Assembly (NCBI GenBank): GCA_963573385.1
Contig: CAUYLG010017982.1
Span: 1-64,000 of the forward strand
Reading direction: 5' to 3'
Source of the DNA: Cacajao melanocephalus
Lineage: Eukaryota; Chordata; Mammalia; Primates; Pitheciidae
DNA: 64,000 nt
The notes under the pieces were generated by a model. It made no database searches. It was not told the origin of the DNA and was given only the letters and a program-made list of their open reading frames with translations. Of this stretch, positions 36,331-52,227 are shown piece after piece (position 1 is the stretch's first letter; each line of letters begins with the position of its first letter). A program made the position numbers and the translations under genes.

Positions 36331-39300
36331 TAATATAAAATTATTTGATTACTTAAAAATATTTAATATCTATGAATTCTTAATGTGCTATGATATCACC
36401 TCTATACTTTAGATAACATAAGGTTAAATCATTCTGTTTGTTCTTTGAAAAGTATATTTGGGTTATTTCTTTAAACTTTTAAATTAGTCAGGTATAAGAA
36501 ACATGTTGGACTGCATACACTTTGTTTTTACTTGTAAGACATTTTTCCTCAATCCTGTAAATTTTTTGAAGCCACTATAACAACTGCTTTAAATATTAAC
36601 CAAATATTATGGAATTAAAGCCTGTTTTAAGATTTTTCTATGTATCACTAACACATCTAATTAATAAGATTTTTGTCAAATTCACAGTTATACTTAATAT
36701 CTAATAAACAGAGGTATACATATTTAATAACTGATTAAATTGCTTATTCAGAATTTGTTATAGTCAAATAAATAAAAAATGTATTTATATATCAGTGCAT
36801 TAATAAATAATTTATTCAGTGATGAACAACCCACTTAATAGTGTATTTTACATAGCTCCCTATTCTTTCCCAATAGATACATCCTTCTGATTGAATGACT
36901 TCCAACATGCATAGTATAATTTGCTTATTTGTAGAAAAATAGGCAACAACATTCTAAAAATGTATATTATAGAATTCAAAAAAAATTCTTGGAAAAATAA
37001 CATGTATTATTTTATCACCGATATCTACTACTAAAAAGTTTTATTTGTATATTGAATATTGCAAAAATTAATATTGAAAGTTTTTATAACAAGAATTAAA
37101 AACAATCCATATCAAGTTTTCATTGCAACCAATGTTTAAATAAAAATCACTTTAAATTGATTTAAGTATCATATTGTGTACAAATGTATGATAGAATTTT
37201 AAGACATGTTTAATTAGTAAGTATCACTTATGTTCTTTAACTCTTTATTCTCCTCTTTTAAATGTTATATCCTGGTTCCTGAGCCATAAAATTTATGTAG
37301 CAAATAATAGGATTAATAGACATCTTGCATACATTTGGAACATTCTCAATAAGATCTATTTTTCCCTTCCATGAGATTTCATGGCAAATGACACTTGGCA
37401 TGCCTGAATTTTCATCACTGCATTTGTTTGCAACTGACTTCTAATATCACATATTTGTTTAACTGGAGTATACAGCATGGTTCTTAAGAACTTTCAAAAT
37501 TTATGTATAGTTAAGGTTTCAAAAATGTATATGCTTCCTCTGCAATATATGTATTTTAAAACAAATTGATGTTTTTCATAATTTATTTATACTAAACATT
37601 TTATTCAAGAAAAATTGAGGTAGCTTCTAATAAAAAAGCATATGTATATTAAAATAGGTAAAATTGATATAGAAAGGCAAAATCACAAAAATGAAGGGAT
37701 AACAGATGTGTTTAAGATAAGATGCAAGTAATTTTTGCTTCCTGAGCATCTATTTTAGTCCTAAACTTCCTGGTTTAAGAAAAGTTTAATTATTATTAGT
37801 TATATTCAAAACAAAAAGATTTTAATTGAAAACAATTTTTTTCAAAATTAATGTGATTGTATTTATAATTTAAGTTAATAAAACACTATGAAAGATATTT
37901 ATCTCATTCAACATACTAAGATACTAATTTCAATTACAAGCTGAAAATCATATATAATCACTATAGTTATTTTGGTAGGGCTAAATATTTTATGGTTAAA
38001 TATCTCAAGGTTAAATGTCTAAAGAGGCAGATTAAAAACATTTCGTACTTATAATAACTTTATGTAACAAGCCCTAAATCCAAATGATGCACTTTCCATT
38101 GCCCAGAGCTCAATTTAATGAGTGATACAGCAGTGTGTATGCGTGTGTGTCATTTACTCCATAATTAATCTTGATGTTGCATCAATTATTTTGACAGCTA
38201 TTCTCTCCACTACCAATCTACTTTTGGTCAAAATTATTCCAATTTATAATATTTTAATAAAAGACATTATGTTGTATACTTTTTTCAATGACAGAGTTTT
38301 CACCCTCTCTATCAATGAGTGATATATTTTTATATGTTAATAATTAATGATGTCCAAAAATCTACTATATAAATCTATATAGAAAAAGACAGTGAACAAA
38401 TGAACACATTAAAGAGAAAAGGAAGAAAATGACTCTAGTGCCTCTGTAGTTCGTAACTTTCTCTTGTTCTTCTCAAAGTGGGCTTCCTAACAGATGTGGT
38501 TTTGCTTCCTAACTCACTACTAGCCACCTAATCCAACCAATGTGAATACAAAGTTGGGACATTCTGATTCTCCTTGGAAATTTGGAACGGACATTGAGAC
38601 AATCATTTTCTGTATGTGGCTGAGATGTAAACAGAAATGATTCACTCTTGGCCATATGGCCAATCTGCAGAGAGAAAATATGAGGTAAATAAACAGAAAA
38701 TAGTATAAAACACCGTGAACTTCCATCCCGTGCCTACACTCTGGGCTTGATGCGTCTCACCTGAATTCCTTCTTTAGGAGTCTGGACATACCTTCACAGC
38801 AATGCTTTTAGGCTTTAAGTAGTTCCAAACAGTTTTTTTGTTACTTGCAAGCAATTGGTTTTCTGAATGGATCAAGATGCCTTTACCATATAAAACTGTA
38901 TTCATTAGGAATTCACCAATAAATTGGTATTAATTAGAATTATATAACTATTTACTGTGTTAGCTTTTACATATTTAGTGAACATATTTAATATGTATAC
39001 ACATATATACATTCATACCTGTGATATGCATGTAAGGAAGCCAATCTCCCTAACATAGGACACAAAATATATTAATTTTAATAGTTATATAATTATATAC
39101 AGTATAATTAGACTTTACCATATTTGAAGCCTAATCTATATTTATTCATATAGAATATAATAATTCAATATCTGTTTATTAGCCCAAATAACATAAATTC
39201 AGGGTTAGGTTAACTTCATTACAACGTTTTCCAATGATCATAACAGAATCCTTAAAATGCAGAGTTACTGATTCTCTTCATTCATTGGCAACTGTTTTAA

Positions 39301-40528
39301 ACTCCAGGTTAATTATTCCCATTTCCATTATCTCAAATAATATTTACTAGAAAAAACTCACATTCTTTAGAAAATCAGCCTGGTTTAGTACACAGACACT
39401 AACATCACAATTTTGTATTCTGTTAGGATATGTCACCAACTTTCTCTGCAAACAAAGCAAGTCACATTCTGTTTCGGTTTCTTTGTGCATAGGATGAGGA
39501 CTAGTGCTGTGCTACTAGTTGCCCATATTTCAGGATTTAGCTCAATTGATAAAATCTTACATGGAGATCTTAATCTACAGTTCTCTAAAAACACCAGTAT
39601 AATGGAGACAGATTCATTTTTATACTTTTGTACTACCTGGACAGAACTGAAGGAAAGCAGAAGGATTGGAAGTGCTATCAAATCAATGTTCATACTGTAC
39701 CTGAACTGTAGATAAATGGAAACTATTTTTAGCAATAAAATATGGCCCTTTAGATGAGCCTTTCCTTTAGAAATGGATGGTCTTCAAGTTCACACTGAAT
39801 TTCACACAGAATAGCACAATTTACAGAACCCTGCAACCCAGGGCAATTGGGTAATGTGTAAATTGGCTATTTCCATTTGGAATCAGTATGCACTTTGGCT
39901 CCCCTTGGATCCCTTGTAACTGAAAACTTGCTGAATCTCTACCTAAAATCTAGATTGGAAAAAGAGAGAACAAGAAAGTCAGCCACATATGACTGGGCAT
40001 GCTAAAGAATTCTAATATAACAATACAACTATGTGTTATATAGTAACAGGTTATGGTTATTTTTCAGTAATTTCCCACTATTTTAAACACTGACACCAAT
40101 GTCATATGCACAATTAGTGCTTTATTGAATAACCACATTTTTACATATTTGTTGTTTGCCTCAGAAGTCTCTCCTTTAAACTCTTGCATCTTTACTTTTC
40201 CTTACTGTCCCCATATCTTCCTGTAGAGTACTCCCTCAGTCTTATTGTTTCATATATAATTCTCTAATGCTTATAGATTTTTCCTATGCTTACTGCTATT
40301 TTCTCTTTTTGTTTTGATTTATCTTTATGTTCTAGTTAGGCAATTTTATTGAAGCATATTTTTTCTAATTTCCTTTACTTCCACTCTTTTGTTGTCTGTT
40401 ACTTTTTTATAGGTTTATGAATGCAGATAGAGCATGACTTGTTGTTATGTCAACAGATTATATGCAGATGAACCAAAGAAGCATTTTGACCTAGTATGAT
40501 ACTAAATGGACATATCTGAAGTACCCAC

Positions 40529-40602
40529 TTGAAATCCGAATGTGTTGTTCTGAGATCCATGCCGAGGGACACCTGGGTTTTCACAAGAGGTACGGGTGGG
40601 CT
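40529..40602 (-). CDS. CSMD3: CSMD3 exon: first part of split sushi module (fourth)
   Basis: This 74-nt exon encodes PTRTSCENPGVPRHG through TFGFQ, the N-terminal third of a sushi module with cysteine 1 only. It has an NNT sequon. It starts by completing a Glu codon and ends exactly on a codon boundary, so the sushi module is interrupted by a phase-0 intron and completed by 33270-33381. The acceptor region reads ttagag, with two AGs two bases apart. Only the first gives 74 nt and keeps frame with the preceding exon. The donor is gtgggt. Confidence 0.93.
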
Positions 40603-41736
<1,134 letters not shown>

Positions 41737-42384
41737 TTATGTCAAAGACTTAGTATTCAGCTGAGTACACAGTTTAGGAAAATTGTGACAATTAATTGGA
41801 ATATTTCACCAAAGACATATATTATGCATGATAAATCTATCCCAATTAAAAATTTATTTTATAGCTTATGTGTAGATTAAAAAATACTGAATTGAAACCT
41901 CAGTATAATATTTAAAAATTAGTTTGATTCAAGTGTTTTCCACTTAGTAACCTAAATAAAGATAGAATTTTTATACTTTTGTTGTTTTGCATAGACCAAA
42001 TCAAACCACATATTTGCACTTGTTGGCTGCAAAGTTGGAATACACTCTTGAAAAAGTAGGTGATTTATAGGTAGTACTGTTAAAAAGAACCAACCCATAA
42101 TGTTCCAGGCTGCACACTACAGATTGCCGTGCCCTTTTACATGCATATAAAAAGTTCTGGTTATTTGTTTTATTGTACTCTGAATACTCTGAACACTCGA
42201 AACACATATCCCAGAACCTTATTACCTTTCTCTTTAAAATACTGTTGATATTTTTTAGCATTTTTTAAAATAAAAGAAGGCCATCAGAATCTAAATCTAT
42301 GTAAAACCACGGAATTTCAATGTTCTACAACAACCACTGAAAAGATCAACTTCATAGGCTTTCTTAAAAATTTGATTAGATTAT

Positions 42385-42905
42385 TCCATTCAACATACAT
42401 TTACTAATTACTAAAGAAAAGTATTATTCTAGGTGGGTTGGAACACTTGAACATATCAGAAAACAAATACTGTAGGATATCTGCTTTTGCAGGGTTTATG
42501 TATTTGTGAGGGAAGCAAAGAAACAATAAACATAATAAGTAAGTTTTAAGAAAAAGTAGTATGTGAAAAAGTGGTAAGTCCTATGAGGAACAAAAAATCA
42601 TTCAGACTGCATGTGTGTGTTGTGGTGGGGACTAAAGAGGTGGGGGAAGATCCTAAATAAAGTGGCAAAGGTGTCTCTCATTGAGAACAGATTTAGGGAA
42701 ACAAAATGTTTAGCCACGCTGAAATTCCAAGGGAGGGCATTCTGGATAGAGTAAACAGCACCGCTAAAGCCCTTTGCTGGGGCATGGCTAGCTTTCTAGA
42801 TGAAGAGAAGGCAGTGTGTGTGGCTAGAGCAGAGTGAGCATGCAGAAGTGTGATGGGAGATGAGAGCAAATGGTTTCAAATGCATTAGATAAGCCAGGCA
42901 AATGC
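42385..42905 (-). mobile_element. L2 fragment
   Basis: CCATTCAACATACATTTAC, GTGGTAAGTCCTATGAGG, CCAAGGGAGGGCATTCTGG, GTGTGGCTAGAGCAGAGTGAG and GATGGGAGATGAGAGC follow the reverse-complement L2 in order. It is one of the better preserved L2 copies here. Confidence 0.65.
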
Positions 42906-43389
42906 ACCTTTATCAAATGCTTTAAATGTGTTTATTGTGGCAAAAAAATACATAACATATAATTTATAAATTTAACCATTTTGAAATGTACTCAATTTTC
43001 AAATGTTCAGATTAAGCACCTGTAAACTTATTTCCCTCTAAAGCAAACAAACAGCAACAACCAAATGCTTAAGATGATTATATGATGGGTGTCCATAAAA
43101 TGGATCATCCAAATTGAGACACTTGAGAGTGAAAGGGGACTCTAAATGTACAAGAGATTGGCCAGGACAAGGGGAATAAACTTGGCATGCCCAAGCCAAC
43201 TGGAAAGCATGTATACCTTAATTATAGAGTACCATAATCTTGGGCTTAATGTCCAAATAAAACCTTCCTCTAATTCAAGATTGCGGAATAAACTCGGATT
43301 TTTAAACCTCCTTTTAGTAGCATTTAAAACTTAAAAAAAAAACAATTACAATTAAAAGTAATCATTGAATAAATATTAAAACGAAATGA

Positions 43390-43500
43390 AGAGGAAATGT
43401 GTGTGTGTGTGTTTGTGTATGCATACATAATCACTACTTTTTTGTTTTACTGCTAAAAAGAATACTGATAACAATATTCTTGTATAAAGTAACACAAGTA
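43390..43500 (-). mobile_element. TG repeat plus short L1M-like segment
   Basis: TG repeat at 43398-43412 is followed by CTAAAAAGAATACTGATAAC and AATATTCTTGTA, matching the segment at 45444-45486. The L1M 3'UTR assignment is tentative. Confidence 0.4.
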
Positions 43501-43559
43501 TCATAAAAACATAAAAACTATTAGTTTACTGTGATTTAATTTTCACTGTCTCTTGGATA

Positions 43560-43720
43560 TTGTAAAATTTTGGGATAGTTGACATGTAAGGACTTCTGGC
43601 AATATTGTATAACGTCGAACACAAAGGTCAGGGACACTGTCTTTCTAATCTTTGTACCTACAGCACATTTTGAATTAATAGATGCTTACTCGGTGGACAT
43701 CATCAATGGGCATTTCAGAT
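43560..43720 (+). mobile_element. L2 3' end fragment, plus orientation
   Basis: GGGACACTGTCTTTCTAATC, TTTGTACCTACAGCACA and GATGCTTACTC resemble the sense L2 3' end. It is short. Confidence 0.4.
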
Positions 43721-44109
43721 GAAGCAACTGTTTCTATCACTAAGTTATTTCATAACCGACTTCTGAAGTGTTTCTCTTATGCGTATTCAGAAAAGGAGGG
43801 AGACTTACCCACCTAAATTCCTCAATCTCCCACTTTCCTCTCTGTGTATCATTCTATCTATTTCTATCTGAATTTTCATGTATATACCAAACTTTCATGT
43901 ATATACCAAACAACCTATTGATATCAGGTTTAGACACTTAAGACATAGAATTTCTTTTCAAATGGCTTCATAAAGACATAAACTTTAAGATGAGAAAACA
44001 TACTCTAAACAAAATTAAAGAGAAAAAACATTCCTCTTTATAAAGTTCCTAACATTAATTGATTTGTGTACTCAATGGATAAGACCATCATTCCTTAAGT
44101 CCACCTTCT

Positions 44110-44335
44110 CCGCACTTCAATCTATGCTCTGCCATTTTCTAGCAGTATGACCTCAGGCCTATGACAATGTAGCTGCTTCTCTAAATGATGGCAGACTGAC
44201 ACCATGCCCTTGCAATTTGATTTTATCCTCTGAGTTTAAGTGCCATTGTCTATTAAAATGTAATGACTAATCCTATCTACCCAGGAGCTCTGTTATTTGT
44301 GGTAGAAATGATATATGTAAAGTAACTGAGACAAA
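44110..44335 (+). mobile_element. MIR-like fragment
   Basis: CTCTGCCATTTTCTAGCAG, TATGACCTCAGGC, AATCCTATCTACCCAGGAGC and ATGTAAAGTAACTGAGAC are in MIR order (restricted to the core and 3' half). It is diverged. Confidence 0.45.
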
Positions 44336-44599
44336 GATAGCCTTATTACATTTGAAATGTAAATAAATATTTTATTATTATTTGTAGTTTAATAAAACCA
44401 AAAACAAAACAGCATATCAAGATAACTTCTTGATTGTAATTTTTTTTCAGTCCTATCAAACAAACAAGCAAACCTGCCATATGCTCATCTTTATAAAACC
44501 TACTCGACTCTATCTGTCTTGGAGAAGACCTGGAGTATCTAACCCTATTCAGAACAAAGTGATGTTTGCTAAGATGACCTTTTTATGAGTCAGAATTTT

Positions 44600-44850
44600 A
44601 AGGGCCAATTATGTGACTAAAGCACTGAGGCAATGGAACAGACTTACTCCAAAACTGGAGACTAGGGTAGAGGGGTAGGAGGAGTGGTGAGGGATGAGAA
44701 ATTATTTAATGGGAATAGTACATACTATTTGGGTAATGGTTACCCTAAAAGCCTGGACTTCACCACTATTCAATATATCTATGTAACAAAACTGCACTTG
44801 TACCCCTTAAATTTATGCATTTTTTTAAAAACTATATTACGGTACCTAGA
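44600..44850 (+). mobile_element. L1 3'UTR fragment
   Basis: GGAGACTAGGGTAGAGGGG, AGTACATACTATTTGGG, TGGACTTCACCACTATTCAA, CTATGTAACAAAACTGCAC and TTGTACCCCTTAAATTTATG follow the L1 3'UTR layout. Only the 3' end is present. It is antisense to CSMD3. Confidence 0.75.
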
Positions 44851-45359
44851 AGGAGCTCCTTTGGATATTATATGAACTGCAGTCTAGACCACAACTGTAA
44901 TAGTTAGTTTTATCTCTCATGCTCAACCTAACTTGCTAATAATATCTCTCTGAAACAAATGTATTATGAGTGATCTGATGAGCAAGCAAAATGGTGGTAT
45001 GCATGCCCAGTATTTGCCATCACTTAATAGGAAGCTTTTCAAGTAAACAATGCGAAAGTACAATTAATAGTTTGTCTTCAATTAGTCATCATAATTCTAC
45101 ATCTATATAATATATATTTATTTTATACTAACATATGTTTTATTTTTTAAAATATGACTATAAAATATATAACTTGCATTAAATAATAAGATGACTATCC
45201 ATGAACTTAATACTCAACTTTAACAACTGATAATTGCCAACACTGTTGCAAATCTTTGTAGGCACCACCCAGAAAGCATCCCTTTTCTTAAGCCCAGGGT
45301 AGCATACTTTGTCTCATCCTGAATTCTAGGTTTCTCATTTCTACATATTTCTTGGTAAT

Positions 45360-45790
45360 TTACGTTCATGTGTGTGCATGTTGTTAGTGTGTGTGTATAT
45401 GTGTATGGCATATATGTATATGTGTGTATGTATACCTAAGCACTATTTTTTACCTCTAAAAAGAATACCGATAACAATATTCTTGTACACGTCTCCTCAT
45501 GCATATGTATGAAAATTTCAAATTCCTGTAGGGAAAATACTTAAAAATAAAATTTCTTGGCAATGGACTTTGCAAGTCTTTAACTTTACTAAATAATAGC
45601 AACTAGTTTTGCAAATGGCTGTGTCGATTTACACACCCATCATGAATCTATAGAAGTTTATGTTGCTCCCTATCCCACTAATTCTTGATATTGTGTAATA
45701 TATTTTTCAATCTCCTGAGAGGAAACAGCTATCCATGTATTTTGACCATTTTTGTTGTATTGCCTTTTCTATTTTAGAAAATATGTATAT
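45360..45790 (-). mobile_element. Old L1 (L1M-type) 3' segment with TG repeat
   Basis: A TG/TA microsatellite (about 45385-45435) is followed by AAGAATACCGATAACAAT, TTTCTTGGCAATGGAC, GATTTACACACCCATCATG and TTGACCATTTTTGTTG. This resembles the reverse complement of old L1 3' regions. Confidence 0.5.
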
Positions 45791-45804
45791 AGAGCAATAT
45801 AATT

Positions 45805-46345
45805 TTTATATCTGCCAAGGACTATACCATATTCCAGGGACAGAACAGTGAATTAAAAAAAAAAAATCTCTGCTTTCAATGAGTATAAATTTGAGTAGAG
45901 GACGTAGTTCAAATAAACAAGATAAACAAAATGTATAGCACATTTTAAGAAAAAATAAGAAGTGAAAGGGGACTGTTAAGGAGATAAGTAAAGCCTGGAA
46001 GGGAAGTGTTATATGTCAATGATGAAATTTCAAATAAGGTGACCAGAGAAGGCAATACTGAAAGGAGCGATTTTTAGTAAAAAGCTGAAGGAATAAAAGG
46101 AAATTTTCAGGTAAAGTGAACAGTGAACATAAAAGCTCTTGTGTAAAAGCATAGCTGAGTGCTCAAAGAAAAGTAATAAGGCCTGTTTCTGGAGCAGAGT
46201 GGGTGAGGAGGTAAGTAGTAGGATATGATGAAATCAGAGGAATGCAAAAAAAAAAAAAATCCTAAGAGCTTGTAGGAGATTTCGTTTCCACTTTGAATGG
46301 GCTGAGAAAACACTGGAGGATCCTAAGCAACTTAGAGGGTTAGCT
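45805..46345 (-). mobile_element. L2 fragment
   Basis: TCTGCCAAGGACTATACC, CAGGGACAGAACAGTGAA, CTCTGCTTTCAATGAG, AGGTGACCAGAGAAGGC, GGAGCAGAGTGGGTGAG and AACACTGGAGGATCC run in reverse-complement L2 order. Confidence 0.6.
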
Positions 46346-47036
46346 CTGCATAATGTCAAGGCCATGAGATAGGTAGAGTGCCACTCTCCCCCATGCTGGG
46401 GAGGAAAAAAGGCCTAGGAACAGGATAATGCTAGACAACTCTCTGAATAACAGTACTGTCCAGATAATGTTCTACAATAATTTATATAAAACTGCAACAT
46501 GAGTTTGTTTTGTTTTGTATTCTTCCAAATTAATCTTGAAGTAACATTGCTAGGTATATAGTACATAGTAACCTCTGTAAATAAAAGGCAAATCCCTTTT
46601 ATCTCTATGCTTACTTTGGTAATTTTAGATGTATAATCCCAATTATTATCATGACAAATACCATCATAAGAACTTTATTTGAATAAACATGTAGAACTGA
46701 CATGGATTTATTGCAGCAAAAGATTTGGGAACAAATTTTAGAGTATTCAGTTAAGACAATAAGAACATAAATAAAAATAATTTTCAGCAGTAGAATAAAT
46801 TTAAGACTGTCTCTACTTTGAGAACTAATTTTGAAAAATATGAAAAGTTTATAAACAAAGCCATTTGGTGTAAACTTTTGAATCAGTGAAGAATAAATAT
46901 AATTATTTAATTACATGAAAAGTAGCTACATTGGTAAATACTGATTTTTCTTTGAACCCTAATTAGGCATTGAAGAAAGATTAACAATCTCATATTTGCC
47001 CTAGACAAATTTAAAAATTTTGAGTAACAATTACTA

Positions 47037-48796
<1,760 letters not shown>

Positions 48797-48976
48797 CTCT
48801 ACAAGTTGGCATTACTCCACTCCATGTGCCATTAATTGTACAAGTCCTGATTCTGGAGCCGTTCAATTCCATCATGTAGCCTGGCTGGCACATGTAAGAA
48901 ACATTTTGTCCAACTACATAATCATCTCCATATCTCAGTCCATTGGCTGGTATACCTGGGTCTCCACAACTGATTA
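48797..48976 (-). CDS. CSMD3: CSMD3 exon: sushi module (first in window)
   Basis: This 180-nt exon encodes one complete sushi module, from ISCGDPGIPANG to GVMPTCR. It has four cysteines (SC, YMC, RTC, PTC) in C1-C3/C2-C4 order, the GDPG start and the TW.G signature before the last cysteine. Sequons NVS, NGS and NGT suggest N-glycosylation. The acceptor reads ctgacag and the donor gtatga. The exon begins with two bases completing a split codon and ends with one base (phase 1-1), so it could be added or skipped without a frame change. It is the most upstream CSMD3 exon I find; the 15 kb to its right is intron. Sushi modules in this family are extracellular protein-binding domains. Confidence 0.95.
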
Positions 48977-49379
48977 CTGTCAGTATTGGATTAGAAGAGC
49001 AGATGGTTAATGCAGCATGTATTTAACGGAGAGGAGTAGTAAGCATATGGCACACTTAATGTATAAACAGGAAAATTAGTTATCATGTTCATTTTTAATC
49101 ATAAAACATAAGCATATTTAAACCACATACTGGCAATTCCTGATTATGATCAGGTATGTTTATCACAGATTCTACACATATGGTTCAGAAACTGTCATTT
49201 AGCCCTGAAAAGGCTAGGTTAATGCCATTATGTTGTAGTGAATTTGATGCAGTAACCTCTTCTAACCTTCACTAGAAGACCACGGAGAAAACACCCTGCA
49301 GAATCAGATTTCTAACATAATATTTAAAATCCATATTCCTACATATGGCTACTGAAATATCAAATTTATCAAGCCTGCT

Positions 49380-49830
49380 GGACTGAGAGCATATTTTCTG
49401 CAGTGTCACTCAGAAAGACAAATCCCAAGAAAACTGCCACCATCACTCTGAAATGTGCTTGCTATAAGAATTGCAGATATGTTAGGTGCCATCTTATCCC
49501 ATGTCCTTGACCAATACATGATGGTATTTCCAGCCCAAAACAGGGACTGTAGATGTTCTGTTCTGCCCCAAGTCACCATTAACATATCCAACTCTGACCG
49601 GCTCCAGGTCTGCATCTAACCCCTGAAAGAGGGTAGGGCAAACACAATGGATGAGCTGGGTGGAGGGTGTCACATTTTCCAGAGCAGGGGTGAAATGGGG
49701 AGGTCATGCAGGGCCAGGGGCATCAGGTTGTAGCGAGCAAAAAGGTCCAGACCCATTCCAAGGACACAAGAAAGAAGGCCACAAGGCAAACTACACATGA
49801 GCAGAAGCTCCAAGCCCTCAGCATATGTTT
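49380..49830 (-). other. Unidentified GC-richer block, possible old pseudogene
   Basis: About 450 bp, clearly GC-richer than the surrounding intron. On the minus strand one frame is open for about 60 codons (about 49830 to 49650), reading VQWDSETYAEGLELLL, then GLDLFARYNLMPLALHDLP. Further on, frames read GLDADLEPVRVGYVNGDLG (near 49600) and, in another frame, a 69-codon ORF at 49406-49615. The codon-like composition and the jump between frames look like a decayed coding sequence or an old ERV/LTR piece. I do not recognise the family. It has no splice sites fitting CSMD3. Confidence 0.3.
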
Positions 49831-50346
49831 CACTGTCCCACTGGACTTCAATTACAAAATATTAATTTGAAGATTAAATTATTAAGAATTTTGAGATGGC
49901 TATCACAGAGCATTAAACTTTAAGCAGCATCAAACTTTAAGTTCTACAAGTTGTGCTCATCTCATGCCCATGAGTGTGAGAGCATATATAATATTATCAT
50001 TTCTTTATAATGCTACCCAAAATCTTTCGGAAAGACTTGAGACAGCTTAGAAACACAAATAACAATTTTATTAAAAATGTATTTTGTTTAAATATAAACA
50101 TAAGATTCAAACATAACGAAGACTATATATGTCACACAAGTGCTAACTATTTGGAGGCACAGGATTTAAGCATAATTTGGACAGCAAAAGGGCTAAAAAG
50201 CTTTCTGGCTGCTAAGAAAAGGAAAAGTACAAGTTACACTTTACTTTTTAGAGACAAAAAACATGTATACTTACTTGTATTTTAGTCTACTAAATCTTTT
50301 GGTTCATAAAAGAGTAATTTCTCCAGGTAATTCTGGGTTATTCTGT

Positions 50347-50396
50347 ATCTCTCTCCTCTCTCCCTCTCTCTCTCTCCCCTACTCTTTCTCTCTCTT
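50347..50396. repeat. (TC)n low-complexity tract
   Basis: Pyrimidine tract of TCTC/CCTC units. It is purine-rich on the CSMD3 strand. Confidence 0.9.
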
Positions 50397-51819
50397 TAAA
50401 ATTCATTTTCTCCAATACTTTGGAGGTCCAAGATTAAAGACTAGTGAATTAAGGCATGGAAGACCTTAATAACATCTTAGTTACATTGTATTTATTATGT
50501 TACCATTAAGAATTAAGAATGTCACGATTCCTTTCACATTCTATTCTGTTGATTCTAAGAAGTTTTAAGATTATGAATAATGGGGTTTAAATTAAAGAAC
50601 ATCATTCAGGGCATTCTACTTCATAACTCTTGGAGCCCTTAAGACAATTTGATTAGATTAAATTCTTTGAGTGTTTCTATCTCAATCATAATAGAGTTTT
50701 ATATTCAGGACCGCTTTTCTTCCTATGATTACTGGGAAGTAAAAAGATTTTTTTTAATTATACAACTGAGTTGGATAGAAAATCAAATAATCTTACTCAT
50801 TTACCAACAATAGGTAATCTCTTTTTATAGTTTCAAATTTTACAACCACGTAAAAATGAGTATATGCCTTCAATGTATTATTTTATTTTATATTTATAAC
50901 CAAAAATTTTAATTAGGAAGAAGAATTAAAGAGAACACCTAGAAATTGTTGTTATTTTCTGGGCAGTGCTCTCCAGATTGCACTAGAATCTTGGCAAGGG
51001 GAAACAGCCAGCCTGGTCATAGGGCACATGAGTTGAGATGCAGCCACCAAAAGAGAAGACAGAGCATTTATTTTACAGATGCACGAAGAAAGAGTTGTGC
51101 ATATCATGGCAGTACCATGAATGAAATGCCTGACAACAAAAGCTTTAGAAGGATCTGTTTGGTGACTTCCTAATGAAGGCAAGCAAGGCTAGTCAAAGAA
51201 GCAGTTTCCAACAGCAACAGTCTTTGTAAACAGCACCTGCTCTGCAAGTCAATTCATTCACCACCAGCTTGTTTTCAGCAACAACCAAAAAAAAAAAAGT
51301 ATTTTAGTTTTGTCAGGAAAAACCTTAGAATAATAGCTCTTTAGGGCTTCACCCTAAAATTCAGATATATCATTGCATGACAACACGGGGTTGTGGTTTA
51401 TTGCAAGAAAATCTAAGGTCATCAACCTCCTTAAATACACATCTCTCTCACATAAACACACCAATAAACTCCATAAAGGCAGATATTTTGACACTTGTAC
51501 ACTGTTTTCTTAGAGTCTTTTCCAGTGCATGATTCATCATAAGAGATTAAATATTTATTTGAAGGGTAAATAAATGAATGAGTATGTAAAGGAATATTTA
51601 AATTGTCAGCTTATTCTCGAAAACACATAAATTATTTGAAAGGTCTGAATTTATTTTGTGGGATGTTTCTCTTTCTATATGTAATTGATGCCCATCTGGC
51701 ATCATTTACGTTAAATCTAAGTAAGTAACCTCTATGCTACAAATAAAACATAATTGCGGTAATTCTAGTCAACCTATGCTGCTTTAAAACTACTTTCTCT
51801 TTTAACTTCTTATACAAGG

Positions 51820-52065
51820 ATTATAAATGTGCATTTTAAAATAAAATGAAATCACATTACTTTTTTATTCAATATCTAATGGACATCTTTACATGTAACT
51901 ATTAATATATATAGACATACATAACATTTTAATAGCATATTAATCTCATGCAATATAATTTATGCAACCAAATCCCTATGGACTGGTGTTTGAGTTATTC
52001 CACTATTTTTCTATTACAGAGAATGCAGCAATGAACATGCTTGCTTATCATTACACATGTATGTG
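51820..52065 (-). mobile_element. Possible old L1 fragment
   Basis: CAATATCTAATGGACATC, GTGTTTGAGTTATTCCAC, TTACAGAGAATGCAGCAATG and AACATGCTTGCTTATC resemble decayed reverse-complement L1 ORF2 3' sequence. It is assigned by eye and weak. Confidence 0.35.
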
Positions 52066-52227
52066 CTCTGCCAGGCTTCTAGCTTCAAACCCAGAACAGA
52101 ATTCTTTCTTACTGTAGCAAAATGAAGTTTCAGAAAGATGGCTAAACCATTCCTCCCATAATGCTTCTGATTTTACATAATATCCATATTCAACAGTTGG
52201 TTTCTTCTTTAGATCTCAAAAGGTAGG

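Larger units (their letters stand above)
33382..40528 (-). other. CSMD3: CSMD3 7.1 kb intron inside the split sushi module
   Basis: It contains two MER5A-type elements (33935-34110 and 35555-35742) and an L2 copy (35755-36330), plus a weak MIR-like stretch near 39410-39560. From 36331 to 39400 and from 39561 to 40528 it is AT-rich with no element I can name. Confidence 0.85.

Noticed and set aside
39413..39735. Two 100-codon ORFs on opposite strands over the same bases
   Set aside because: They mirror each other, lack a start context or splice borders, and the sequence resembles a weak MIR. Chance opening is most likely.
49406..49615. 69-codon minus-strand ORF taken as a gene
   Set aside because: It is one of several broken frames in the GC-richer block, with no known relative. 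Kept only as part of that block.
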